Shown here: positions 17,880-26,902 of the stretch, piece after piece
How positions within the stretch are numbered: position 1 is the stretch's first letter
Layout: each line of letters opens with the position of its first letter
Source: Planotetraspora mira
GTDB taxonomy: Bacteria; Actinomycetota; Actinomycetes; Streptosporangiales; Streptosporangiaceae
Reading direction: 5' to 3'
Assembly: GCF_016863275.1 (NCBI RefSeq)
Contig: NZ_BOOO01000007.1
Coordinates: 1 to 64,000, forward strand
DNA: 64,000 nucleotides
Translations under genes and position numbers: made by a program
The notes under the pieces: model-generated
What the model saw: the letters and a program-made list of their open reading frames with translations, nothing else
Told to the model about the DNA's origin: nothing
Databases searched by the model: none

Positions 17880-20056
17880 GGAGAGGAGGGGCGACGGCCG
17901 GTGGACAGGTCCTTGAGGAGCTCGAGGGCGGCGTCCGCGATCACCGTGCCGGGAAGGAAGATGGCGGCGGCGCCCGCGGCCCTCAACTCGTCGATGTCGC
18001 CCGGCGGGATCACGCCGCCGACCACGATCATGATGTCGTCCGCCCCCAGCTCGCCCAGGGCCCGCTTCAGCTCGGGCACCAGGGTCAGGTGTCCCGCGGC
18101 CAGCGACGAGACGCCGACGACGTGCACGTCCGCCTCGACGGCCTGGCGCGCGACCTCCTCGGGCGTCTGGAACAGCGGGCCGACGTCCACGTCGAAGCCC
18201 AGGTCGGCGAAGCCGCTCGCGATCACCTTCTGGCCGCGGTCGTGGCCGTCCTGGCCCATCTTGGCGACCAGGATCCGGGGCCTGCGGCCCTCGGCCTTCT
18301 CGAACTCGGCGCACGCCGCGCGGACCTCGTCCACCGCGTCGCCGGCCTCCTGGCGGTACACACCGGAGATCGTACGGATCTCCGCGGCGTGCCGTCCGAA
18401 GACCTTCTCCAGCGCGTCCGAGATCTCCCCGACGGTGGCCTTGGCACGGGCGGCGGCCACCGCAAGCTCCAGCAGGTTTCCGCCACCGGCCGCCGCCTTC
18501 GTCAGCGCCTCCAGCGCCTCGGCCACCGCGGCGGGTGAGCGCTCCTCACGGAGCCTGCGCAGCTTCTCGATCTGCTGGTTCCGCACGGCCGTGTTGTCGA
18601 CCTTCAGCACCTCGATGGGCTCGTCCGCCTCGGGGCGGAAGGTGTTGACCCCGATGACCGGCTGGCGGCCGGAGTCGATCCTGGCCTGGGTCCTGGCGGC
18701 GGCCTCCTCGATGCGGAGCTTGGGCAGCCCCTCACCGATGGCGCGGGCCATGCCGCCCGCCTGCTCGACCTCCTGGATGTGGCCCCACGCCTTGCGCGCG
18801 AGCTCGGCGGTCAGCCGCTCGACGTAGTAGGAGCCGCCCCAGGGGTCGATCACCCTGCCGGTCCCCGACTCCTGCTGGAGGAGCAGCTGGGTGTTGCGGG
18901 CGATCCTGGCCGAGAAGTCGGTCGGCAGCGCGAGCGCCTCGTCCAGCGCGTTCGTGTGCAGGGACTGGGTGTGCCCCTGGGTGGCGGCCATCGCCTCGAC
19001 GCAGGTGCGGACCACGTTGTTGAAGACGTCGTGCGCGGTCAGCGACCAGCCGGAGGTCTGGCTGTGCGTCCGCAGCGACAACGACTTGGGGTTCTTCGCG
19101 CCGAAGCCTCTGACCAGAGTCGCCCAGAGCAGGCGGGCGGCGCGGAGTTTGGCGACCTCCATGAAGAAGTTCATGCCGATGCACCAGAAGAACGACAGGC
19201 GCGGCGCGAACGCGTCGATGTCCAGCCCGGCCCCCACGCCCGCGCGGAGGTATTCCACTCCGTCGGCGAGCGTGTAGGCGAGCTCCAGGTCGAGCGTCGC
19301 CCCCGCCTCCTGGAGGTGGTAGCCGGAGATCGAGATCGAGTTGAACTTCGGCATGTTCCGCGAGGTGTATTCGAAGATGTCGGAGATGATCCGCATCGAC
19401 GGGCCCGGCGGGTAGATGTAGGTGTTGCGGACCATGAACTCCTTGAGGATGTCGTTCTGGATGGTCCCCGCGAGCCGGTCGGGCGTCACCCCCTGCTCCT
19501 CGGCCGCCACGATGTAGAGCGCGAGGATCGGCAGCACCGCGCCGTTCATGGTCATCGACACGCTCATCCGGTCGAGGGGGATCCCGTCGAACAGTTGCCG
19601 CATGTCGTAGATGGAGTCGATGGCCACCCCCGCCATCCCCACGTCGCCCGCGACCCGGGGGTGGTCGGAGTCGTAGCCCCGGTGGGTCGCGAGGTCGAAG
19701 GCGACGGACAGGCCCTTCTGCCCGGCGGCGAGGTTGCGCCGGTAGAAGGCGTTCGAGTCCTCCGCCGTGGAGAACCCGGCGTACTGGCGGATCGTCCACG
19801 GCTGGGTGGCGTACATGGTGGGGTACGGCCCGCGCAGGAACGGCGCGATGCCCGGATAGGTCGGCAGGTAGTCCAGCCCGTCGAGGTCGGCGGCCGTGTA
19901 CAACGGCTTCACCGCGATCCCCTCGGGCGTCTCCCACACCTGTTCGCCGGATCCGGGCGCATCGGAATCAGGCGCACCGGCGCCGGGCCGGTCACCGAGA
20001 TCCGGTACGGCTTCCGCCTCCGACTTCAGCCCAATTGCCGAAAAATCCGGAATCAT
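17876..20056 (-). CDS. mutB: Methylmalonyl-CoA mutase, large (catalytic) subunit
   Basis: A 726-residue adenosylcobalamin enzyme that interconverts (R)-methylmalonyl-CoA and succinyl-CoA, linking propionate, odd-chain fat and branched amino acid breakdown to the TCA cycle. The N-terminal TIM barrel has the substrate-binding segments [16 protein letters not shown] and [19 protein letters not shown]. The C-terminal B12-binding domain contains GQDGHDRG, the DxHxxG motif whose histidine ligates cobalt. The length equals the usual large subunit. It overlaps mutA upstream (ATGA) and meaB downstream (GTGA). No cobalamin riboswitch could be seen ahead of the operon. Confidence 0.97.
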   Translation of the reverse strand: MIPDFSAIGLKSEAEAVPDLGDRPGAGAPDSDAPGSGEQVWETPEGIAVKPLYTAADLDGLDYLPTYPGIAPFLRGPYPTMYATQPWTIRQYAGFSTAEDSNAFYRRNLAAGQKGLSVAFDLATHRGYDSDHPRVAGDVGMAGVAIDSIYDMRQLFDGIPLDRMSVSMTMNGAVLPILALYIVAAEEQGVTPDRLAGTIQNDILKEFMVRNTYIYPPGPSMRIISDIFEYTSRNMPKFNSISISGYHLQEAGATLDLELAYTLADGVEYLRAGVGAGLDIDAFAPRLSFFWCIGMNFFMEVAKLRAARLLWATLVRGFGAKNPKSLSLRTHSQTSGWSLTAHDVFNNVVRTCVEAMAATQGHTQSLHTNALDEALALPTDFSARIARNTQLLLQQESGTGRVIDPWGGSYYVERLTAELARKAWGHIQEVEQAGGMARAIGEGLPKLRIEEAAARTQARIDSGRQPVIGVNTFRPEADEPIEVLKVDNTAVRNQQIEKLRRLREERSPAAVAEALEALTKAAAGGGNLLELAVAAARAKATVGEISDALEKVFGRHAAEIRTISGVYRQEAGDAVDEVRAACAEFEKAEGRRPRILVAKMGQDGHDRGQKVIASGFADLGFDVDVGPLFQTPEEVARQAVEADVHVVGVSSLAAGHLTLVPELKRALGELGADDIMIVVGGVIPPGDIDELRAAGAAAIFLPGTVIADAALELLKDLSTGRRPSSP

Positions 20057-21885
20057 CGGCTCACTCCCAGGTCGTCGAAGGTCGTGCGGAGCACGTCGAG
20101 CGCGTCACATCCGGCGTGGAGCGTGGCGTCCACACCCTCATAGTGGCCCTTTCCCGCCAGCCAGATCGTGGCGGCCCCCGCCTCCCTGAGCGCACCCGCC
20201 ACGGCCGCCGCGTGCTCGCCGTACAGGCGGTCGCTGGAGCACAGGCACGCGACGGAGGTGCCTGAGTCGCGGAAGGCCTCGGCCATGGCCGCAGGGTCGG
20301 TGCCCGGCCCGCTGGTCACGGTCGCGATCCCTCCGGCCGCGAAGAGGTTGGCCGCGAACGAGGCTCGTGCCGTGTGGACGGCCACGGGGCCGATGGTGGC
20401 GAGGAACACGGTGGGGCGGGCCTCCTGTGCGTCGGCCAGATCGCGCAGCGCCTCGAACTCCTCGGCGTACCGCACGGCGGGAAGCCCTCCGTGCACGGCC
20501 CTCCGCGCGAGCCCGTGGCCGCCCTTCCGGGTGACCGGGCGTTCCTTCAGGTCGGGGAACTCGCTGACGCCCGTGATGGGGTCGCGCCTGTGCGCGATGT
20601 TCGCGGCCCGGCTCGCCCGGGTGGCCGCCAGCCGTTCGGGGACGAGCCGCTCCAGCGCGTCGGCCATCCCGCCCGCTCCCTCGATCTCCTGGAACCACCC
20701 CCACGCCTTGTCCGCCAGGTCGGCCGTGAGCCGCTCGACGTACCAGGAACCGCCCGCCGGGTCGATCACCCGGGCGACGTTCGACTCCTCCATGAGCAGC
20801 GACTGGGTGTTGCGGGCGATCCGCCTGGCGAACCCGTCCGGCAGGCCCAGGCACGCGTCGAACGGCTGGACGGTCACCGCGTCGGCCCCGCCCACGCCCG
20901 CGCCGAAGCACGCGAGGGTGGTGCGCAACATGTTCACCCAGGGGTCGCGGACGGTCATCATGGCCGAGGAGGTCACCGCGTGCTGGCGCTGCTCCGCCGA
21001 TCCGCCGACCACCTGGACGACACGGGCCCACATCCTCCGGGCCGCCCTGAGCTTGGCGATCGTGAGGAACTGGTCCGCGCCGGCCGCGTACCGGAACTCG
21101 AGCTGTTCCAGCGCCCGCTCGACGGGCATCCCCGCGTCCGTCAGCGTGCGCAGGTAGGCCACCCCCGTCGCGACCGAACAGCCGAGTTCCTCCACGTCGC
21201 CGCCGCCCGCGTCGTGGTAGGGGAGCGCGTCGACGGTGATCGCGCGCAGGCCGGGGTGGTCGTCCGCGCACCGGCGGGCGAGCGAGACCGCCCCTCCCAT
21301 GTCGCCGGCGGGCACGCCCGACCGTGCGGCGAGGCCGATCGGATCCGCGCCCAGATTGCCTCCCGCCAGTGCCGTCCCCGCCGCGAGGTCGAGGAAGATC
21401 TCCGCGGCCTCGCCCGTGCGGCTGCCCGCGTCGAGGACCACGGGGGCGAGGTCGAGGTAGACGTTCTGCAGCACGTCGGGCAGCGCCGTGGGGTCCAGGG
21501 CGGTGAGGTCGAGCCAGATCGACGTGGCGCCGTTCTCGAGATCGGCGTGGATCGCCGCCCGGGTGACGTCGGGATCGGGATCCGCGTGCCGCTGCCGTAC
21601 GTCCCACCGGCCGGTCGAGCGGACGACGCGCGGCCCTTCCGGGAGGTCGGACGGGTCGTGGAGCGCAGCGATCCGGACGTCGTCGTAGGTCGTGGTGGAC
21701 AGGGCCGCCTCCACCCCGGCGGCGTCACCGGAGCCGCCTGGGCCGGCGGCCTCGCCGGGCATGTCAGCCGGAACGGCGAGCCCGGACTTCCGTAGCACGC
21801 CCAAGGCGAGGTCCCGCCACTGCTCCCGGGAGGCGGGCGGGAAGTCCGAGACGAGGTCGGCGAGATCGTGAGGCGGCACCGTCAT
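20053..21885 (-). CDS. mutA: Methylmalonyl-CoA mutase, small subunit
   Basis: A 610-residue noncatalytic subunit paired with MutB. It keeps the mutase barrel ([20 protein letters not shown] and [22 protein letters not shown]) but has a degenerate C-terminal B12-like domain without DxHxxG, as expected for MutA. It heads the mutA-mutB-meaB operon. An extra Gly/Ala-rich stretch near residues 44-60 is a normal linker. The 142-base region between its start and the repeat after the amidase gene must hold the promoter. Confidence 0.96.
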   Translation of the reverse strand: MTVPPHDLADLVSDFPPASREQWRDLALGVLRKSGLAVPADMPGEAAGPGGSGDAAGVEAALSTTTYDDVRIAALHDPSDLPEGPRVVRSTGRWDVRQRHADPDPDVTRAAIHADLENGATSIWLDLTALDPTALPDVLQNVYLDLAPVVLDAGSRTGEAAEIFLDLAAGTALAGGNLGADPIGLAARSGVPAGDMGGAVSLARRCADDHPGLRAITVDALPYHDAGGGDVEELGCSVATGVAYLRTLTDAGMPVERALEQLEFRYAAGADQFLTIAKLRAARRMWARVVQVVGGSAEQRQHAVTSSAMMTVRDPWVNMLRTTLACFGAGVGGADAVTVQPFDACLGLPDGFARRIARNTQSLLMEESNVARVIDPAGGSWYVERLTADLADKAWGWFQEIEGAGGMADALERLVPERLAATRASRAANIAHRRDPITGVSEFPDLKERPVTRKGGHGLARRAVHGGLPAVRYAEEFEALRDLADAQEARPTVFLATIGPVAVHTARASFAANLFAAGGIATVTSGPGTDPAAMAEAFRDSGTSVACLCSSDRLYGEHAAAVAGALREAGAATIWLAGKGHYEGVDATLHAGCDALDVLRTTFDDLGVSR

Positions 21886-22027
21886 GCACCGGATGCTAAG
21901 CCGAGCCCGGGGCGATCAACGCCATGGGCCCCCGCCTAGCGTGTCGTGGCCGTTCCGGCCGGCCGCGTCCCGCTGCGACGGGGCGTACGGCCGGCCCGGC
22001 CGGACCTGCGTCTTCTCCCGCAGTCCA

Positions 22028-22063
22028 GATCACTTGCCTGATCACTTACCTGATCACTTGGCG
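22028..22063. repeat. 12-bp tandem repeat overlapping a stop codon
   Basis: Three 12-base units of the form GATCACTTRCCT run from 22028 to 22063. The last covers the final Lys codon and TGA of the leftward amidase gene, so AAG-TGA has been copied twice further downstream. Confidence 0.9.
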
Positions 22064-22824
22064 GCGAACGACGCCTTCCAGGTGATCGGGCCGACGATCC
22101 CGTCTGCCTCCAGACGCTCTTCCTTCTGGAACTTGACGCACACCGCCTTGGACTTGGGCCCGTAGTAGCCGTCCGCGACGATGTCGTAGCCGATCTTCTT
22201 CATCTGGGCCTGCCACTTGCGGACGTCGTCGCCCTGCATGATCGGCGGGTACCTCAGCAGGCGGCCGGGGTACTTGGGCGCCTGCGTCGAGGGGGGAGGG
22301 CTCTGGGTGCCGCCGCCAGGCCGGGGGGCGCCCTTCTTGACCCAGGCGTAGAGCTGGTCGCCCGGGCAGTCGGTCGCGTACCCGTCGCGGTGCCCCTTGA
22401 TCTCCTTGCCCGCGTTCCCCTTGTCGCGGAGGTACTCGATCGCGTCGAGGATCGCGAGAAGCTGGGTGTCGCTCGGCTTGACGAGCCCGGAGTTGCCCAC
22501 GAGGGCGAGCACGGCGTAGTGGCCGGAGTTGAGCCCGGCCCCGTTGGCGGCGGGCAGGTGCTTGGGCCCGCGCCCGACGAAGACCTTCCGGTGCGGGCAG
22601 GCGACCATCGAATAGCCGATGTCGAGCCAGCCGTTTCCGTCCATGTGGAAGTTCTGGATCGACTTCACCATGGCGACGCACTTCTTGTGGTCGTCCACGA
22701 TCGCGGGGTCGACCCGCCCGCCGGTGTAGTGGACCTTGACGCCCTTCGTGGAGGCGAGTGAGGAGTAGGAACCTTTGGGGGCGCGGGCTCCCCATTCGGC
22801 ACGGGTCACGAGATCGATGGCCAC
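22054..22824 (-). CDS. N-acetylmuramoyl-L-alanine amidase (PGRP type) with peptidoglycan-binding domain
   Basis: A 256-residue peptidoglycan hydrolase. Residues 1-165 are a PGRP/amidase-2 type domain that begins with the typical VTRAEWGARAP. Candidate zinc ligands are His in KVHYTGG, His in KGHRD and Cys in DCPGD. After a Pro/Ser/Gly linker, residues 195-255 form a PG-binding-1 domain (LLRYPPIMQGDDVRKWQAQM). GTG at 22824 is preferred because GGTGGAG lies eight bases upstream; the longer frame adds residues unlike the family. No signal peptide is seen, which is unusual for a host cell-wall enzyme. Confidence 0.9.
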   Translation of the reverse strand: MAIDLVTRAEWGARAPKGSYSSLASTKGVKVHYTGGRVDPAIVDDHKKCVAMVKSIQNFHMDGNGWLDIGYSMVACPHRKVFVGRGPKHLPAANGAGLNSGHYAVLALVGNSGLVKPSDTQLLAILDAIEYLRDKGNAGKEIKGHRDGYATDCPGDQLYAWVKKGAPRPGGGTQSPPPSTQAPKYPGRLLRYPPIMQGDDVRKWQAQMKKIGYDIVADGYYGPKSKAVCVKFQKEERLEADGIVGPITWKASFAAK

Positions 22825-22986
22825 AGCGTTCTCCACCAGGGGGATTAAATTTGCGGATTGATCGTAATCGGGATCGGTCCAACAGGTATGCACTTTTACC
22901 GATATCCGCCTGCCTAAACACTCGGCAATGCCGACGACTCCGGTAAATCAATCGACATCGGGATCACTGCCGGAGATCATGGAAAC

Positions 22987-24144
22987 ATGTCCGTTCTTAA
23001 GGAGGTTCACTTCTCCCCCAGCTCAGAGCCGGTTCCGGCGGCCGCGCCGCGTCCGGTGCCCGAATCCCTGCCGATGCGGGTGTGGCTGGACGACGGTGAC
23101 AGCCCGGCCGACGTCATCGACGCCCTGGCCCTGTCGCCCTTCGCGACCGGCGCCCAGCCGTGGTCGCGCACCGCCAACCTGGACCGCGTGCGCTCCGACG
23201 CCCTGCTCACCGCCGCGGGCGGGCGCGTGCTGCGTGTCGCCCAGCACGTGGACGGTCCCGAGTCCAGGCTCATCGAGGGTGACGGCTGGATGCTCCGCGT
23301 GGTCCGCCACGGCAACCGGTCGGCCACCGTCACCGTCACCGCCGTCAGCGAGGACCTGGTCTGCTCGGTCCTCGAAGAGGCGATCCGCGACGCCGAGGAA
23401 CCGGCGCCCGACGACGACGATCACGTCGAGATGGGCTTTTGGTGGATGTCCGCCCACGGGCCGCGCCGTTCCAACAAGCCGATCAGCACGTCCACGTGGG
23501 AGTCGGTGCGCCGGAACTACTCGCGCGCCGCCGCCGGCCGGCTCGACGGTCTCATGGCCGTCACTCCGGACGACATCACCGGCAGGCTCCTGCTGCTGCA
23601 CGGCCCGCCGGGCACGGGGAAGACGACGCTGCTACGCAGCCTCGCGCGCGAGTGGGCGTCATGGTGCCAGGTCGACTGCGTTCTGGACCCGGAACTGCTC
23701 TTCGGCAGTCCCGGATACCTGATGAGCGTGGCGGTCGGCCATGACGGGCCCGACCAGGAGGAGTCCCGCTGGCGGCTGCTCGTCCTGGAGGACTGCGACG
23801 AGCTGATCCGCACCGAGGCCAAGCAGTCGACGGGCCAGGGCCTGTCGCGTCTGCTCAACCTGACCGACGGCCTGCTCGGGCAGGGCAGGGACGTTCTCGT
23901 CGCCATCACGACGAACGAGGACTTCGACCGGCTGCACCCCGCCGTCGTACGGCCCGGCAGATGTCTCGCCCAGATCGAGGTCGGCAAGCTGGACGCCGAG
24001 CAGGCCGCGACCTGGCTCGGCGGCCGCGAGGGCATCGGGGCGGACGGCGCCACGCTGGCCGAGCTCTTCGCCCTCCGCGAGGGCCGGGCGCCCGAGCCCT
24101 CCGCGGTTCCCGCCGTTTCCGCGGAAACGGGGCTCTACCTCTGA
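22987..24144 (+). CDS. AAA-family ATPase with DUF5925 N-terminal domain
   Basis: A 385-residue protein. The N-terminal 170 residues match the actinobacterial DUF5925 region (LPMRVWLDDGDSPADVIDAL, later EMGFWWMSAHGPRRS). The C-terminal half is an AAA ATPase with Walker A GPPGTGKTT at residues 206-214 and Walker B-like LLVLEDCDEL near 258. A later TTNED sensor-1 and RPGR arginine-finger-like segment are intact, so ATP hydrolysis is expected. The target is unknown. It is divergent from the amidase. The AAGGAGG inside its first codons is not positioned for another start. Confidence 0.88.
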   Translation: MSVLKEVHFSPSSEPVPAAAPRPVPESLPMRVWLDDGDSPADVIDALALSPFATGAQPWSRTANLDRVRSDALLTAAGGRVLRVAQHVDGPESRLIEGDGWMLRVVRHGNRSATVTVTAVSEDLVCSVLEEAIRDAEEPAPDDDDHVEMGFWWMSAHGPRRSNKPISTSTWESVRRNYSRAAAGRLDGLMAVTPDDITGRLLLLHGPPGTGKTTLLRSLAREWASWCQVDCVLDPELLFGSPGYLMSVAVGHDGPDQEESRWRLLVLEDCDELIRTEAKQSTGQGLSRLLNLTDGLLGQGRDVLVAITTNEDFDRLHPAVVRPGRCLAQIEVGKLDAEQAATWLGGREGIGADGATLAELFALREGRAPEPSAVPAVSAETGLYL

Positions 24145-24290
24145 GCAGCCGGTCCCGCGGAAAACCGGTTGCCCCGCCTGCGGCTGCCACGGGATCATGA
24201 ACGCATGTTCCGGCACGCCCTCCTCGTGACGCCCGCCACCGCGGGCGCACCGGCGCGTGCCTCGATGCCGCTCGACGGCGCGGAGCGCTG

Positions 24291-24331
24291 ACCCTTTCCC
24301 GTTCGTCCTCAGTGACCCGGCGGGGAAGGGT
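24291..24331 (+). promoter_or_regulatory. Leader hairpin upstream of the EF-Tu paralogue
   Basis: ACCCTTTCCC at 24291-24300 can pair with GGGGAAGGGT at 24322-24331 (one G-U pair), enclosing 21 bases, some 50 bases before the start codon. The gap 24145-24382 otherwise shows no convincing gene. An attenuator role is speculative. Confidence 0.35.
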
Positions 24332-24382
24332 CGACCATTCCGCGCGGGTCACGATCTCAGACGAGCATCGAAGGAAAGGGAC

Positions 24383-25591
24383 ATGGCCACCAACACGGCC
24401 AAGCAGGCCTACGTACGGGCCAAGCCGCACCTCAACATCGGGACGATGGGGCACGTCGACCACGGCAAGACGACGCTGACGGCGGCCATCACCAAGGTCC
24501 TCAGCGAGCGGGGCGGCGCGAAGTACGTGCCGTTCGACCGGATCGACCGGGCTCCTGAGGAGGCCATGCGGGGGATCACCATCAACATCTCCCACGTCGA
24601 GTACGAGACCGCCACCCGGCACTACGCCCACGTCGACATGCCGGGCCACGCCGACTACGTGAAGAACATGATCACGGGGGCGGCGCAGCTCGACGGTGCG
24701 ATCCTCGTGGTGTCCGCCCTGGACGGGATCATGCCGCAGACCAGGGAGCACGTGCTGCTCGCCCACCGCGTGGGGGTGGAGCACGTCGTCGTCGCGCTCA
24801 ACAAGGCCGACGGCGCGGACCCGGAGCTGGCCGACCTGGTCGAGCTGGAGTTGCGGGACCTGCTCGCCGAGCACGGTTACCACGACGTCCCGATCGTGCG
24901 GGTGTCCGGGCTGCGGGCGCTCGAGGGCGACCCGGAGTGGGAGGCGTCCATCGTGGCCCTGCTCGAGGCCGTCGACGACACCGTCCCCGTGCCGGTCCGC
25001 TACACGGACGCGCCCTTCCTGCTGCCGGTGGAGAACGTCATCAGCGTCACCGGCCGCGGGACGGTCGTCACCGGGGCGATCGAGCGCGGCACGGTCGAGG
25101 TCGGCGACACCGTTCAGGCGGTCGGGATCGGCGATGGCGTCACCGCCGTGGTCACCGGGGTGGAGACCTTCGGCAAGACCATGGACAGGGGCGAGGCCGG
25201 CGACAACGCCGCCCTGCTGCTCCGCGGTGTCCGCCGCGAGCAGGTGCGGCGCGGCCAGGTGCTGGCGGCCCCCGGCAGCCAGACCGCTCACCGGCGGTTC
25301 ACGGCCAGGGTGTACCTGCTGACGGCCGCCGAGGGCGGGCGTCACACGGCCGTCGTCAGCGGTTACCGCCCGCAGTTCTTCCTCCGGACGGCCGACGTGC
25401 CCGGCCGGATGGAACTGACGGGACCGGGAGACGGCGCGGAGCCCGGCGCGGTTGTGGCGCTGCCGGGCGACACCGTCGAAGTGACGGTCGAGCTGGGCAG
25501 GCCGGTGGCGATCGAGGCGGGCCTCGGCTTCGCCATCCGTGAAGGCGGCAGGACTGTCGGCGCGGGGACGGTCGTCGCGCCGCTCGACTGA
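24383..25591 (+). CDS. Divergent elongation factor Tu paralogue
   Basis: A 402-residue translational GTPase with all EF-Tu domains. G1 is GHVDHGKT, the switch I end is [13 protein letters not shown]3 is DMPGHAD (the usual Cys of DCPGH is Met), and G4 is NKAD (usually NKCD or NKVD). The C-terminal beta domains begin near 205. Many buried and surface positions differ from housekeeping EF-Tu, so this is likely the second, divergent type known from Streptomyces (tuf3-like). That paralogue may act under special conditions. ATG at 24383 follows AAGGAAAGGG. It is not beside fus, rpsL or rplJ genes, which again argues against the main tuf. Confidence 0.9.
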   Translation: MATNTAKQAYVRAKPHLNIGTMGHVDHGKTTLTAAITKVLSERGGAKYVPFDRIDRAPEEAMRGITINISHVEYETATRHYAHVDMPGHADYVKNMITGAAQLDGAILVVSALDGIMPQTREHVLLAHRVGVEHVVVALNKADGADPELADLVELELRDLLAEHGYHDVPIVRVSGLRALEGDPEWEASIVALLEAVDDTVPVPVRYTDAPFLLPVENVISVTGRGTVVTGAIERGTVEVGDTVQAVGIGDGVTAVVTGVETFGKTMDRGEAGDNAALLLRGVRREQVRRGQVLAAPGSQTAHRRFTARVYLLTAAEGGRHTAVVSGYRPQFFLRTADVPGRMELTGPGDGAEPGAVVALPGDTVEVTVELGRPVAIEAGLGFAIREGGRTVGAGTVVAPLD

Positions 25592-25762
25592 GCGGCAGGG
25601 CGCTGTCCGAACGCGGCCTGCGAGACGGCGGAGGGGTTCCACGGGAGCCCCTCCGCCGTGCCGGCCGCCAGGCGTCGCACCCCGCCTGGCGATGGACGGT
25701 CACCGTGAGCTACCGCGAGACAGCCATGTAACGTTCCACATGACGGATACGTAAACCATCCG

Positions 25763-26902
25763 ATGTGCCCCATCAGGGTGGAAACAACAATCGGCGAGGT
25801 GGTCACCCTGCTACCGGCCGGACTGAGCCGCGTCGTCCTTCACCGGTGGGCCGTCGAACCGCGGGAGAGCGGGGTGGCGACATACACCGACCCTTTCGGG
25901 GCCGGAAGGACCACGGCCTGGCCGTACGTCCGATGGACCTCCGAGGAGCGGGAGATCGGCTTCCCCGCGACCGCTCTGGTGCCTTCGTGGATCGCGCGGA
26001 CGCCCCCCGGTACGTGGCTGGAGATCGAGTTGCGCGCCCGCACGACGAGCGGCGCGCTCACCAAGTGGTACGTGATGGCCCGCTGGGCTGAGGGCGACGC
26101 CGACATCCACCGCACCTCCCTGCCCGGCCAGGGCGACGGGGACGGCGACGTCGCGGTGGACACCTTCGTGGCCGCCCGGCCCGTCACGGCCTACCGGATC
26201 CGGGTCACCCTGCACGGCGAGGGCGCCCGTGTGGGCTCGATCGGCGTGATGGCGTCGGCCGTGCGGCCGGGGAGCCGGCCGAGCGCGCCGGGAACCGCCG
26301 GCGTCGAACTGGACGTGCCGCCCAGGTCGCAGAAGAGCCACAGCGGGCACTACCCGGAATGGGACGGGGGCGGGGACTCGTGGTGCGGGCCCGCCTCGCT
26401 CGCCATGGTGCTGGGCTACTGGGGGCGGGGGCCCGCACCGGCTGAGCTGAGCTGGGTCCGGCCGGGCGATCCGTGCCCGTCGGTCGACCATGCCGCCCGC
26501 GACGTGTACGACCACAGCTACCAGGGAACCGGCAACTGGCCCTTCTGCGTCGCGTACGCGGGCCGCTACGGGCTCGAGGGGTTCGTGACCCGGTTGCGCT
26601 CGCTGAACGAGCTGGAGAGGTTCATCTCGGCCGCGATCCCGGTCATCACCTCGCAGTCCTTCCGGGATCACGAACTGCCCGGCTCGGGATACTCGACGAG
26701 CGGCAACCTCATGGTGGTCGTCGGCTTCACCCCGGAAGGCGACGTGGTCGTCAACGACCCCGCGGCGCCGACGGACGACACCGTGCGGAGGATCTACCCG
26801 CGCGCCGCCTTCGAGGGGGTCTGGCAGCGAGGCAGCGGGGGCATCGTCCATGTGGTGCATCCGCCCGGTATTCCACTTCCAGACTCCGAGGGAAACTGGT
26901 GA
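25763..26902 (+). CDS. C39-family peptidase-like protein with altered active site
   Basis: A 379-residue protein. Residues 1-175 form a beta-rich N-terminal domain seen in actinobacterial C39-like peptidases. The papain-like peptidase_C39_2 domain (about 185-365) has the nucleophile in WCGPASLAMVL (C208) and the Asp/Asn region VVVNDPA. The position normally occupied by catalytic His (GHLMVV in relatives) is Asn here (GNLMVV, N315, codon at 26705-26707). The protein may therefore be inactive or altered. The start codon is uncertain (ATG 25763 or GTG 25778). It heads an operon with S9 and M20 peptidases and overlaps the next gene by four bases. Confidence 0.85.
   Translation: MCPIRVETTIGEVVTLLPAGLSRVVLHRWAVEPRESGVATYTDPFGAGRTTAWPYVRWTSEEREIGFPATALVPSWIARTPPGTWLEIELRARTTSGALTKWYVMARWAEGDADIHRTSLPGQGDGDGDVAVDTFVAARPVTAYRIRVTLHGEGARVGSIGVMASAVRPGSRPSAPGTAGVELDVPPRSQKSHSGHYPEWDGGGDSWCGPASLAMVLGYWGRGPAPAELSWVRPGDPCPSVDHAARDVYDHSYQGTGNWPFCVAYAGRYGLEGFVTRLRSLNELERFISAAIPVITSQSFRDHELPGSGYSTSGNLMVVVGFTPEGDVVVNDPAAPTDDTVRRIYPRAAFEGVWQRGSGGIVHVVHPPGIPLPDSEGNW

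Noticed and set aside
21886-22027. Cobalamin riboswitch before mutA.
   Set aside because: Only about 140 bases are available, and I could not find a B12-box-like conserved core on the leftward strand.
22054-24144. Prophage fragment around the amidase.
   Set aside because: No integrase, capsid, tail or holin gene is present, and the neighbours are ordinary actinobacterial genes.
24205-24291. 28-codon frame between the AAA ATPase and the EF-Tu paralogue.
   Set aside because: No ribosome-binding site or recognisable feature; too short to support.
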